Source of the DNA: Variovorax paradoxus
GTDB taxonomy: Bacteria > Pseudomonadota > Gammaproteobacteria > Burkholderiales > Burkholderiaceae_C
Length of the DNA stretch: 64,000 bases
Direction of reading: 5' to 3'
Assembly (NCBI RefSeq): GCF_022009635.1
Contig: NZ_CP091716.1
Location: 3,363,001-3,427,000 of the forward strand
The notes under the pieces were generated by a model. That model was given only the letters and a program-made list of their open reading frames with translations. It was not told the origin of the DNA and ran no database searches. Numbering within the stretch: the first letter of the stretch is position 1; the number at the start of each line of letters is the position of its first letter. Made by a program: the position numbers and the translations under genes. Positions 57,080 through 64,000 of the stretch are shown piece after piece.

Positions 57080-58378
57080 ATGAACAACATGCCACAACAG
57101 GTGCTGCTGCGCGACGCGATGCGCCAGCTCAACATGACGCGCGACGCCTTTGCCGAGCGCATCGGCAGCCGCAGGCGGGCGCTGGACGCCTGGCTGCTGC
57201 CCGACGAGTCCAATGAATTCCGGGCCATGCCCGACGTTGCGCGGCGTTTCGTGAGCGAAATCCTGGCTTCCGATGGTCTGCGCGGAGAATATACGCAAAG
57301 CGCACATGAAGGTGCCTTGCGCAAGGCGATGGCCACGGGCGGCGCGCATCACCTGCTGTCGGTCAACCAGCTCAACCGCGACGCCATCGACGAACTGTTC
57401 CAGCTCGCGGATGTCATGCAGCCCATCGCGCGCCGGCGCAAGGTGAGCCGCGTGCTCGAAGGCGCCGTGCTGGCCAACCTGTTCTTCGAGGCCAGCACCC
57501 GCACCCGCGTGAGCTTCGGCGCCGCGTTCTGCCGGCTCGGCGGCTCGGTGTGCGACACCACCGGCTTCACCTTCTCGTCGATGGCCAAGGGCGAGTCGAT
57601 CTACGACACCAGCCGCGTCATCGGCGGCTATGTCGACGCGATGGTGGTGCGCCACCCCGAGCAGGGCTCGGTCGCCGAGTTCGCGCGCGCCACCAACGTG
57701 CCGGTCATCAACGGCGGCGACGGCCCGGGCGAGCACCCGAGCCAGGCGCTGCTCGACCTGTACACCATCCAGCGCGAGTTCTCGCGGCTGGGCAAGCTGG
57801 TCGACGGCGCGCACATCGCGATGGTCGGCGACCTGAAGTACGGCCGCACCGTGCATTCGCTCATCAAGCTGCTGGCGCTGTACAAGGGGCTGAAGTTCAC
57901 GCTGATCTCGCCGCCTTCGCTCGCGATGCCGGCGGCCATCGTGGAGGCCGTGAGCCGCAACGGCCACGTGGTCGAAACCGCGGCCACGCCCGCACTGGGG
58001 CTGGCCGGCGCCGACATCATCTACGCCACGCGCATCCAGAAAGAGCGATTCGCGAACGACGAAGTGCTGGAAGGTTTCGACAACGCCTTCGAGATCAACC
58101 AGGCGCTGATCGAGTCGGCCTGCAAGCAGGACGTGGTGGTGATGCACCCGCTGCCGCGCGACGGCCGGCCCGGCTCGCACGACCTCAGCACCGACCTGAA
58201 CAACGACCCGCGCCTGGCCATCTTCCGCCAGACCGACAACGGCATTCCGGTGCGCATGGCGATCTTCGCCACGCTGCTGGGCGTGGACAAGCTGGTGAGC
58301 CGTTCCATGCGCGACGCCGCGTGGACGCCGCCGTCCCACATCGGGCCGGACGACAGCGTGTTCCACGGGCTCGACTGA
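57080..58378 (+). CDS. aspartate carbamoyltransferase with N-terminal HTH-like domain
   Basis: 432 residues. Residues ~8-65 (LLRDAMRQLNMTRDAFAERI, GSRRRALDAWLLPDESNEFR) read as a Cro/C1-type helix-turn-helix. The remainder is a carbamoyltransferase: STRTR near 139-143 (FFEASTRTRVSFG), GEHPSQALLDLYTI, VGDLKYGRTVHSLIKLL (ATCase-specific), and HPLPRDGRPGSHDLSTD. It would make carbamoyl-aspartate for pyrimidine synthesis. Normal bacterial PyrB catalytic chains are ~310 residues without such an extension. Start 57080 is preferred over 57059, which falls within the inverted repeat. Converges on the VOC gene. Confidence 0.87.
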   Translation: MNNMPQQVLLRDAMRQLNMTRDAFAERIGSRRRALDAWLLPDESNEFRAMPDVARRFVSEILASDGLRGEYTQSAHEGALRKAMATGGAHHLLSVNQLNRDAIDELFQLADVMQPIARRRKVSRVLEGAVLANLFFEASTRTRVSFGAAFCRLGGSVCDTTGFTFSSMAKGESIYDTSRVIGGYVDAMVVRHPEQGSVAEFARATNVPVINGGDGPGEHPSQALLDLYTIQREFSRLGKLVDGAHIAMVGDLKYGRTVHSLIKLLALYKGLKFTLISPPSLAMPAAIVEAVSRNGHVVETAATPALGLAGADIIYATRIQKERFANDEVLEGFDNAFEINQALIESACKQDVVVMHPLPRDGRPGSHDLSTDLNNDPRLAIFRQTDNGIPVRMAIFATLLGVDKLVSRSMRDAAWTPPSHIGPDDSVFHGLD

Positions 58379-58399
58379 GCGCGCCCCGCGCGGCCCCGC

Positions 58400-58750
58400 T
58401 CAGGCGTGCGCGAGGATGTTGACGAGCTTGCCGAACGGGTCGCGCACGTAGAAGCGGCGCACGCCCCAAGGCTCGTCGACCGGGCCGTACTCGATGGCGA
58501 AGCCCGCGGCCTTCATGCGCTCGAAGGCTTCGTTCACATCGTCCACCTCGATGGAGAGATCGGGCACCGGCGTGCCCGAGCCGCCTTCCGACGCGAAGCT
58601 CAGTTGCACCGTCATTTCCGCTTGCGCGCCGTAGGTCTGTATCCAGCCGTGGTCCATGAGCAGGTCGAGGCCGAGCACGTCCTTGTAGAAGACGGCGGCG
58701 CGCGCTGGAGCGGGCGTGGCGATGTTGGCGACGATGCGATTGACTTTCAT
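58400..58750 (-). CDS. VOC-superfamily (glyoxalase-like) protein
   Basis: 116 residues, one beta-alpha-beta-beta-beta pair: ANIATPAPARAAVFYKDVLG, DLSIEVDDVNEAFERMKAAG, VRRFYVRDPFGKLVNILAHA, the last with the typical DPFGN/K-LVNI end containing the metal-binding region. Likely a dimeric metalloenzyme or resistance protein; substrate unknown. ATG 58750 overlaps the stop of the upstream gene on the same strand by four bases. Confidence 0.88.
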   Translation of the reverse strand: MKVNRIVANIATPAPARAAVFYKDVLGLDLLMDHGWIQTYGAQAEMTVQLSFASEGGSGTPVPDLSIEVDDVNEAFERMKAAGFAIEYGPVDEPWGVRRFYVRDPFGKLVNILAHA

Positions 58751-59040
58751 GGGGTGGGCTTTCTGATGGTGAAGGTGCAAGGCTTGCCATCGCGCTCCAC
58801 ATGCAGCAGATCGCCATCGACGCGAAGGCCGCGCCATAGTTCGATCCGTCCGCTGGAGTCGATGACTTCGACGCTGCCGTCGGAACGCACGCGGTAGTCG
58901 AACACGGGTGCGCAGATGGGGCCGTTCCCTTGTCCCAATGTCGCGGTCACGTGGCCGGTCGAGAGAAAGCAGTAGCTGCCGATCTCGGTGTCGGACACGA
59001 GGTCCAGGTGGTGGTCTATGGGCAGGGCGGTGGCGTGCAT
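58747..59040 (-). CDS. hypothetical beta-rich protein
   Basis: 97 residues. MHATALPIDHHLDLVSDTEI, then short strands (GSYCFLSTGHVTATLGQGNG, PVFDYRVRSDGSVEVIDSSG, LLHVERDGKPCTFTIRKP) suggest a small beta sandwich without a signal peptide. Its stop overlaps the start of the VOC gene (ATGA), so they are co-translated. Upstream lies the tandem repeat array at 59081-59168, which could also govern it. Family not recognised. Confidence 0.6.
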   Translation of the reverse strand: MHATALPIDHHLDLVSDTEIGSYCFLSTGHVTATLGQGNGPICAPVFDYRVRSDGSVEVIDSSGRIELWRGLRVDGDLLHVERDGKPCTFTIRKPTP

Positions 59041-59080
59041 GGGTGCTTTGGGCGGCGGCCTGGGAGCCGCGAATATACGG

Positions 59081-59168
59081 CCCTCACACGCTGCTAACCG
59101 AACTCTCACGGCCCTCTAAGCCAACTCTCACCGTTGCATAAGCAGCCTCTCACAGGCCGATAAGTACG
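59081..59168. repeat. four tandem 22-bp direct repeats (2 x 11 bp) in a promoter region
   Basis: CTCTCAC (first copy CCCTCAC) begins at 59081, 59103, 59125 and 59147, exactly 22 bp apart, and a TAA(C/G) core occurs at 59095, 59117, 59139 and 59161, again at 22 bp. Each unit is thus two 11-bp half-sites. This is the spacing used by OmpR/PhoB-type winged-helix regulators. A TAGAGT hexamer (59175-59180) follows the last copy at the distance expected when the bound regulator replaces -35 recognition, as in pho boxes. The likely target is the small secreted gene at 59216. Confidence 0.8.
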
Positions 59169-59215
59169 CCGTCCTAGAGTGAATAGCGTCACTACCACTA
59201 CTCAAGGAGACAAGC

Positions 59216-59569
59216 ATGAGAGTCCGTACCGTCACCCTGTGCATCGCCGCTGTGCCCGCGCTGGTGCTGGCCTCGTTCGCGCATGCGAGCGGGCGCGCCG
59301 ATCCCGACTATCCGCAGATGTCGCACTCGACCCAGTCGCGCGATGCGGTGTCAGCGGATGCGGTGCGCGCCAACAACGGCATCCACGCCACCGAGGTCCT
59401 CGAATCGCAGCCCGCGCCGGCCGTGAACGGCCTGGACCGCGCACAGGTGCAGGCCGCCGCGATCCGCGCCAACACCGGCATCCATCCGACGGAGATCATG
59501 GAGTCGCAGGTGGCACCGCCGGTGGCGTCGGCGAACCTGCCGAACACTTCGAGCGCATCCGGCGAATGA
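59216..59569 (+). CDS. small secreted protein with internal repeats
   Basis: 117 residues with signal peptide (VRTVTLCIAAVPALVLASFAHA). Two ~20-residue repeats are clear: RANNGIHATEVLESQPAPAV and RANTGIHPTEIMESQVAPPV, each preceded by a DAV.A.AVRA / RAQVQAAAIRA segment like that of the protein at 52554. AAGGAGA precedes the ATG. The repeat array upstream implies expression under one OmpR-type regulator. It converges on the GH3 gene, separated by a GC hairpin. Role unknown. Confidence 0.72.
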   Translation: MRVRTVTLCIAAVPALVLASFAHASGRADPDYPQMSHSTQSRDAVSADAVRANNGIHATEVLESQPAPAVNGLDRAQVQAAAIRANTGIHPTEIMESQVAPPVASANLPNTSSASGE

Positions 59570-59590
59570 CGAATCCGCGCGCGACCGCCT

Positions 59591-61876
59591 TCAGTCGCGC
59601 GTGAGAACGAAGCGCTTGCGGATGCCCTCGGCAGCCGAAGGCGCCACCCACAGGTCGAACTCGCCGGGCTCGACCGTGGGCTTCATGTCCCGGCCGATGA
59701 ACTGCAGGTCGTCTTTGGTGAGCGTGAACTCGACCTGTACCGACGCGCCGGGCGCGATGCTCAGCTTGCGAAAGTCCTTGAGCTCGCGCACCGGCCTCGT
59801 CACGCTGGCCGCGCGCTGGGCCACGTAGAGCTGCACCACTTCTTCCGCGTCGCGTTGCCCGGTGTTGGTGACGGTGGCGCGCACGCGCAGCGTGTCCGAC
59901 ATGGCGATACGGTCCTGGCTCAGTTCCACGCTGTCGTAGCGCACCGGCGCATAGCCGATGCCGAAGCCGAAGGGGTAGAGCGCCTCGTGCGTCGCGTCGA
60001 GGTAGCGGGCCTTGAAGGACATGCCGGGCGCGCTTTCGGGTGAAGGGCGGCCGGTGCGCTTGTGGGCGTAGTAGTAGGGCGCCTGGCCCGCGGTCTGCGG
60101 AAAGCTCACGGGCAGCCGGCCCGAAGGGTTGAAGTCGCCGAACAGCACGTCGGCGATGGCATTGCCCGTTTGCACGCCGAGGAACCAGGTGACGAGGATG
60201 GCGCGTGCATTGCGCACCGCGCCCTTCAGCGCCATCGCGCGGCCGTTGCTCAGCAGCACGACCACGGGCTTGCCGGTGGCGGCCACGGCTTCGGCCAGGT
60301 CTTGTTGCGCCTGCGGCAGGCCGATGTCGCTGCGCGAACGTGCCTCTCCCGACATCTTTTCGCTTTCGCCGATGGCCAGCACCACCACGTCGGCATCGCG
60401 CGCGGCAGCCACGGCGGCGTCGATGCCGCCGGGCAGCGACGCGCCGATGCCCGAGCCGCGCACCACGGTGACCGACGAGTTGGCGCCCAGCGCCGCGCGC
60501 AGCCCCTGGTCGATGCCCACGGGTGCCGACTGCCCCGGGAACAGGCTCCAGGCGCCCATCAGGTCGACAGTGCCTTCGGCGAAGGGGCCGATCAGCGCGA
60601 TCTTCGTGCCGGCCTTGGGCAGCGGCAGCAGCATGCGCTCGTTCTTCAGCATCACGATGGAGCGGCGCGCGGACTCGCGGGCCAGCGCGATGAACTCGGG
60701 GTTCTCCGCGCGTTGCGACGCGGGCGGCCCGTCGAGGCCGTGCATCGGGTCGTCGAACAGGCCCAGCTTCTGCTTGACGTGCAGCACGCGGCGCACCGCC
60801 TCGTCGAGCCGTGCCATCGGCACTTCGCCCGAGGCCACGAGGTCGGGCAGGTAGCGCATGTACAGGCCACTCTGCATGCTGACGTCGGTGCCGGCCAGGA
60901 AGGCCTGCTTTGCGGCCTCTCGCGGGTTCGCGGCGTAGCCGTGCTCCACCAGTTCCTCGTCGGCCGTGTAGTCGGAGACCACGAAGCCCTTGAACTTCCA
61001 TTCGTCGCGCAGCACGCCGGTCAGCAGGTCGCCGTTGGCGGTGGAGGGAATGCCGCCGATCTCGTTGAAGGCGCTCATGACCGACAGCGCGCCCGCGTCG
61101 ATGGCCGCGCGGAACGGCGGCAGGTAGACCTCGCGCAGGGTGCGCTCCGAGATGTCGCTCACGTTGTAGTCGACCCCGCCCTCGGCGGCGCCGTAGGCCG
61201 CGAAGTGCTTGGGCGTGGCCAGCATGGCGTCGGGGCGCGACAGGTCGGCGCCCTGGAAGCCGCGCACGCGCGCGGCGGCGAAGCGTTTCGACAGCAGCAC
61301 GTCTTCGCCGGCGCCCTCCAGGCCGCGGCCCCAGCGAGCGTCGCGTGCGATGTCGACCATCGGCGCGAAGGTCCAGCGAAAGCCGTCCGCCGTGGCCTCG
61401 ACCGCCGCGGCGCGCGCGGTGCGTTCGGCCAGTGCAGGCTCCCAGCTCGAGGCCTCGGCCAGCGGCATCGGGAACATCGTGCGAAAGCCGTGGATCACGT
61501 CCGCGCCGAAGATCAGGGGAATGCCCAGCCGCGACTCCTTCACCGCGATCTGCTGCAGCCGCCGCTTGCCTTCGAGCCCGGCGTTGTTGAAGAGGCCGGT
61601 GAGGCGGCCGGCGCGCACGTCGGCCGTTTCCTGCTGCGCATTGCGCCAGCCGGCTTGCGGGTTGTTGGGCGTGTCGATGTCGGCCGGGCCGTAGAGGCTG
61701 AGCTGGCCCGCCTTTTCCTGCGGCGTCATGCGGGCGATGAGGGCCTCGATGCGGGCGTCGGCATCCGCCGCGTCAGGGGCGGCCGACGCGGAGGGGAGAG
61801 AAAGCGCGAGGGAGAGAAGAAAGGCGCAGGCGGGGGCGAGGGCGAGCGCCGCGGGGCGCGGAAATCGAACGTGCAT
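59591..61876 (-). CDS. bglX: periplasmic beta-glucosidase, glycoside hydrolase family 3
   Basis: 761 residues with signal peptide (LALAPACAFLLSLALSLPSASA). GH3 N-terminal TIM-like domain: PLIFGADVIHGFRTMFPMPL, KHFAAYGAAEGGVDYN, and nucleophile D302 in FVVSDYTADEEL; then the C-terminal sandwich (KIALIGPFAEGTVDLMGAWS, SGRLPVSFPQTAGQAPYYYA) and fibronectin III-like end (VELSQDRIAMSDTLRVRATV, VRELKDFRKLSIAPG). It hydrolyses beta-glucosides or oligosaccharides in the periplasm like E. coli BglX. No sugar transporter genes adjoin. Confidence 0.96.
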   Translation of the reverse strand: MHVRFPRPAALALAPACAFLLSLALSLPSASAAPDAADADARIEALIARMTPQEKAGQLSLYGPADIDTPNNPQAGWRNAQQETADVRAGRLTGLFNNAGLEGKRRLQQIAVKESRLGIPLIFGADVIHGFRTMFPMPLAEASSWEPALAERTARAAAVEATADGFRWTFAPMVDIARDARWGRGLEGAGEDVLLSKRFAAARVRGFQGADLSRPDAMLATPKHFAAYGAAEGGVDYNVSDISERTLREVYLPPFRAAIDAGALSVMSAFNEIGGIPSTANGDLLTGVLRDEWKFKGFVVSDYTADEELVEHGYAANPREAAKQAFLAGTDVSMQSGLYMRYLPDLVASGEVPMARLDEAVRRVLHVKQKLGLFDDPMHGLDGPPASQRAENPEFIALARESARRSIVMLKNERMLLPLPKAGTKIALIGPFAEGTVDLMGAWSLFPGQSAPVGIDQGLRAALGANSSVTVVRGSGIGASLPGGIDAAVAAARDADVVVLAIGESEKMSGEARSRSDIGLPQAQQDLAEAVAATGKPVVVLLSNGRAMALKGAVRNARAILVTWFLGVQTGNAIADVLFGDFNPSGRLPVSFPQTAGQAPYYYAHKRTGRPSPESAPGMSFKARYLDATHEALYPFGFGIGYAPVRYDSVELSQDRIAMSDTLRVRATVTNTGQRDAEEVVQLYVAQRAASVTRPVRELKDFRKLSIAPGASVQVEFTLTKDDLQFIGRDMKPTVEPGEFDLWVAPSAAEGIRKRFVLTRD

Positions 61877-61952
61877 GGGCGCCTATTCTGCAGATAACGG
61901 TAGCCGCCCCGGCATGGTGGGTCTTGATGCAGGTCGTTACCTGCGAAGAGGC

Positions 61953-62123
61953 TCAGGAACGCGGGCTATCCACGGGCCGCCAGAGCCGGTTGGCAAGGGG
62001 CTGCGACAGCATTTGCGCGGCCTGCACGGATGGCTGGAAGGAAAGTGGCAGCGTGACTGCCACCCCCAAGGTTTTCAAGGCTCGGCGGCGGGCCAATTCG
62101 GTCGTGAGCGTTCGTTTCATCAT
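61953..62123 (-). CDS. 56-residue protein with Tat-like signal peptide
   Basis: ATG 62123 overlaps the stop of the Tli4-like gene (ATGA). The product starts MMKRTLTTELARRRALKTLG, then VAVTLPLSFQPSVQAAQ: an Arg-rich n-region and hydrophobic core ending in AxA, i.e. a Tat-like or Sec signal. Only ~20 residues follow (MLSQPLANRLWRPVDSPRS) before the stop. It is either a truncated remnant of a longer exported protein, such as the end of a third immunity or effector gene, or a genuine small periplasmic protein co-translated with the immunity gene. Confidence 0.4.
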   Translation of the reverse strand: MMKRTLTTELARRRALKTLGVAVTLPLSFQPSVQAAQMLSQPLANRLWRPVDSPRS

Positions 62124-63085
62124 CTTTTTCCTGGTTGTATTGCTATTGCTTCAGGCGGTGCGCCCGGCACGGCCACGCGGAACTTGAGGCCTTCGAGCAG
62201 CTTGTCCCACAGCGCGATGGCCTCTTCGTCGTTGAGCGAGGAGGCCTCGGCCGCGCCCACGCGGTCGGAGGCGACCTTGCTGAACATGGTCACGTCGAGG
62301 TTGCCAGGGCGCGCGACGTTGCCGGACTCGCCGATGAACATCCACTCGAAGTCGTGCGAGCCGTCGGCCATCCGTACCAGCGATTCCTCGCCGTCCCAAC
62401 CGTGGACCTTCTTCTTTCCCTCGCGCAGCGTCGTCAGCTTTGGGTAGTTGCTGCCGGCCTCGCGCTTGCGGTCGTTGATGAGCTTGAGCAAGCCGTAGCC
62501 ATTGCTGCCTTTGGTGCTCTGGCTCTGGTTACTTTGGACGCTGAAAACTACGTCGGGCAGGGCGGCCATATGCAGGCCTGCTTGAGAGAACGCCGCACCT
62601 TGAGAGCCATCGACCCGGGTAAAGCCGTATTCATGGCACAGGCCCTGATCTCTGGGGACTTCGTCGGGCGAGCGAAGGCGCAGGTTACTTGCGGTCTCCA
62701 CGATGTCCTTGAAGATCCGTTCCACGGTCATGTTCTGGCTCTTGGCGGTGGCGGTCCCCTCCATGAAGATGTGCGGGCCAACGATGTAATAGATGCGGAA
62801 GCCCTCCAGTTCCAGTTCTTTCGCGAACTTGTCCCCGTAGGAGCGGATCAGCCAGGTATTTGCAACTGGGCCCTTGCCGAAATAGGTGATTTCGGCGGTC
62901 TTGTGGCCCTTCAGAATCTTTGCCCGCTCGGCAGCCATCACCTTCTCGATGTCGTCGGCCTGATCCGGCAGCGTCGGAAAGTCACGACCGAATTCCAGGC
63001 GTGAGGCGATTGGAGCGGTCAGTACATAGCGTCCGAAGCACAGCAGCTTGGTGTGCTCGAAAAGTTTCTCGATGCGTCGGCTCAT
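62120..63085 (-). CDS. Tli4-like type VI secretion immunity protein
   Basis: 321 residues. GHKTAEITYFGKGPVANTWL, GFRIYYIVGPHIF and YPKLTTLREGKKKVHGWDGE with MFIGESGNVARPGNLDVTMF match, from memory, the Tli4 family that protects against Tle4 phospholipase effectors of the type VI system. No signal peptide is obvious, which differs from periplasmic Tli proteins. It is a tandem paralogue of the next gene to the right; the last ~120 residues differ at about five positions only. The start at 63085 lacks a strong ribosome site. No effector or VgrG gene is in the window; they may lie beyond the right edge. Confidence 0.72.
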   Translation of the reverse strand: MSRRIEKLFEHTKLLCFGRYVLTAPIASRLEFGRDFPTLPDQADDIEKVMAAERAKILKGHKTAEITYFGKGPVANTWLIRSYGDKFAKELELEGFRIYYIVGPHIFMEGTATAKSQNMTVERIFKDIVETASNLRLRSPDEVPRDQGLCHEYGFTRVDGSQGAAFSQAGLHMAALPDVVFSVQSNQSQSTKGSNGYGLLKLINDRKREAGSNYPKLTTLREGKKKVHGWDGEESLVRMADGSHDFEWMFIGESGNVARPGNLDVTMFSKVASDRVGAAEASSLNDEEAIALWDKLLEGLKFRVAVPGAPPEAIAIQPGKR

Positions 63086-63164
63086 GCTTGAAGTGCCGTC
63101 TTCATCGATTCGCCGAGCAGAGCGTTCGCTGGCCCTGCGTCCTGAAGCTCATCTCTTGGCTCCT

Positions 63165-64000
63165 TCACTTGAGCGCCACGGCCTCGGCGGGTGCACCCGG
63201 AACGGCCACTCGGAACTTGAAGCCTTCGAGCAGCTTGTCCCACAGTGCAATGGCTTCCTCGTCGTTGAGCGAGGAGGCAGCAGCCGCGCCCACGTGGTCG
63301 GAGGCGACCTTGCTGAACATGGTCACATCGAGGTTGCCGGGGCGAGCGACATTGCCGGACTCGCCGATGAACATCCACTCGAAGTCGTGCGAGCCGTCGG
63401 CCATCCGCACCAGCGATTCCTCGCCGTCCCAACCGTGGACCTTCTTCTTTCCCTCGCGCAGCGTCGTCAGCTTCGGGTAGTTGCTGCCTGCCTCGCGCTT
63501 GCGGTCGTTGATGAGCTTGAGCAGGCTATAGCCGTTGCTGCCTGTGGTGCTCTGGTTCTGGTTGCTCTGGACGCTGAACACCACGTCGGGCAGGGCGGCG
63601 ATGTGCAAGCCCGCTTGCGAGAAGGCACTACCTTTGGCACCGTCGATGCGGGTGAAGCCGTATTGATGGCACAGGCCTGGTTCTGCGGGCACTTCATCGG
63701 CGGAGCGGACGCGCAGGTTTCTCGCAAGCTCGACCGTGTCTCCAAGAATCGATTCCGCGGTCGCACCGTTGTCCGTGCCCCGGGCGGTCACGAAAATATG
63801 AGGTCCGACGAAGTAGTAGATACGGAAGCCCTCCAACTCCAACTCTCTTGCGAACTTGTCTTCGTAAGACCGAATCAGCCAGACATTCGCAGTTGGACCT
63901 CTGCCGAAGTAGGTAATTTCGGCGGTCTTGTGGCCCGTCAGAATCTTCGCGCGTTCTGCCTCCATCACTTTCTCGATGTCATTGGCCCGGTTCGGCAGCG
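63165..64000 (-). CDS. Tli4-like immunity protein, 5' end beyond the window
   Basis: The frame runs through the right edge: LPNRANDIEKVMEAERAKIL corresponds to LPDQADDIEKVMAAERAKIL of its neighbour, so the true start is outside. It shares all landmarks of the neighbouring paralogue, and the C-terminal third is almost identical, while residues around the PHIF segment (VTARGTDNGATAESILGDTV against MEGTATAKSQNMTVERIFKD) have diverged. Genes for a Tle4-type lipase and VgrG often precede such arrays. Seventy-nine base pairs separate the two copies. Confidence 0.72.
   Translation of the reverse strand, partial: LPNRANDIEKVMEAERAKILTGHKTAEITYFGRGPTANVWLIRSYEDKFARELELEGFRIYYFVGPHIFVTARGTDNGATAESILGDTVELARNLRVRSADEVPAEPGLCHQYGFTRIDGAKGSAFSQAGLHIAALPDVVFSVQSNQNQSTTGSNGYSLLKLINDRKREAGSNYPKLTTLREGKKKVHGWDGEESLVRMADGSHDFEWMFIGESGNVARPGNLDVTMFSKVASDHVGAAAASSLNDEEAIALWDKLLEGFKFRVAVPGAPAEAVALK

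Noticed and set aside
59081..59168. CRISPR array
   Set aside because: The repeat is only partly conserved, period is 22 bp with no unique spacers, and no cas genes are present; operator repeats fit better.

Overview
The window looks like chromosome from a high-GC betaproteobacterium of the order Burkholderiales, most likely family Comamonadaceae (Variovorax or a close relative). This rests on gene content and codon use: Bug/TctC-type binding proteins, urt-fmd linkage, many two-component systems and strong G/C third positions. No rRNA or marker search was possible.

Bases 1-3575 are one end of an integrative and conjugative element (ICE) of the ICEclc/PAGI-2 type. It holds the C-terminus of a TraI-like relaxase, a Cro/C1-type regulator, a LysR effector-domain protein and a large tyrosine integrase that abuts the 3' end of tRNA-Gly(CCC). 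Chromosomal backbone follows: a radical SAM protein and a polytopic membrane protein (4.3-7.1 kb), a Crp/Fnr regulator, an intergenic stretch with two strong intrinsic terminators and a candidate small RNA (8.6-9.4 kb), a ferritin-like protein, alaS, a ketopantoate-reductase-like gene and an M1 aminopeptidase lipoprotein.

From 18.9 to 25.3 kb lies a tightly overlapping red/far-red light-sensing operon: a single-domain response regulator, heme oxygenase (bphO), bacteriophytochrome kinase (bphP), an Rcp1-like regulator and a hybrid REC-GAF-PAS kinase. A QseBC-like pair and small envelope or hydrolase genes follow, then a ModA-like lipoprotein, an SPFH protein paired with a ribbon-helix-helix protein downstream of a perfect palindrome, and a TIGR04325-type methyltransferase.

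From 33.2 to 44.3 kb lies an amide/urea module. A giant protein fuses an NCS1-type permease to a histidine kinase and receiver and overlaps a LuxR-type regulator. Divergently, urtABCDE (urea/short-amide ABC transporter) runs into formamidase fmdA and fmdB. This permease-kinase fusion is the most striking architecture in the window. Next come a TctDE/QseBC-type pair divergent from an RND heavy-metal-type efflux operon (44.3-52.4 kb), with a long inverted repeat between them.

The right third carries a RraA-like aldolase / Bug binding protein / aminotransferase operon divergent from a LysR gene, an aspartate carbamoyltransferase with an apparent N-terminal helix-turn-helix, a 22-bp (2 x 11 bp) four-copy tandem repeat upstream of a small secreted repeat protein, a GH3 beta-glucosidase, and tandem Tli4-like type VI immunity genes that run off the right edge, with a small overlapping signal-peptide ORF downstream.
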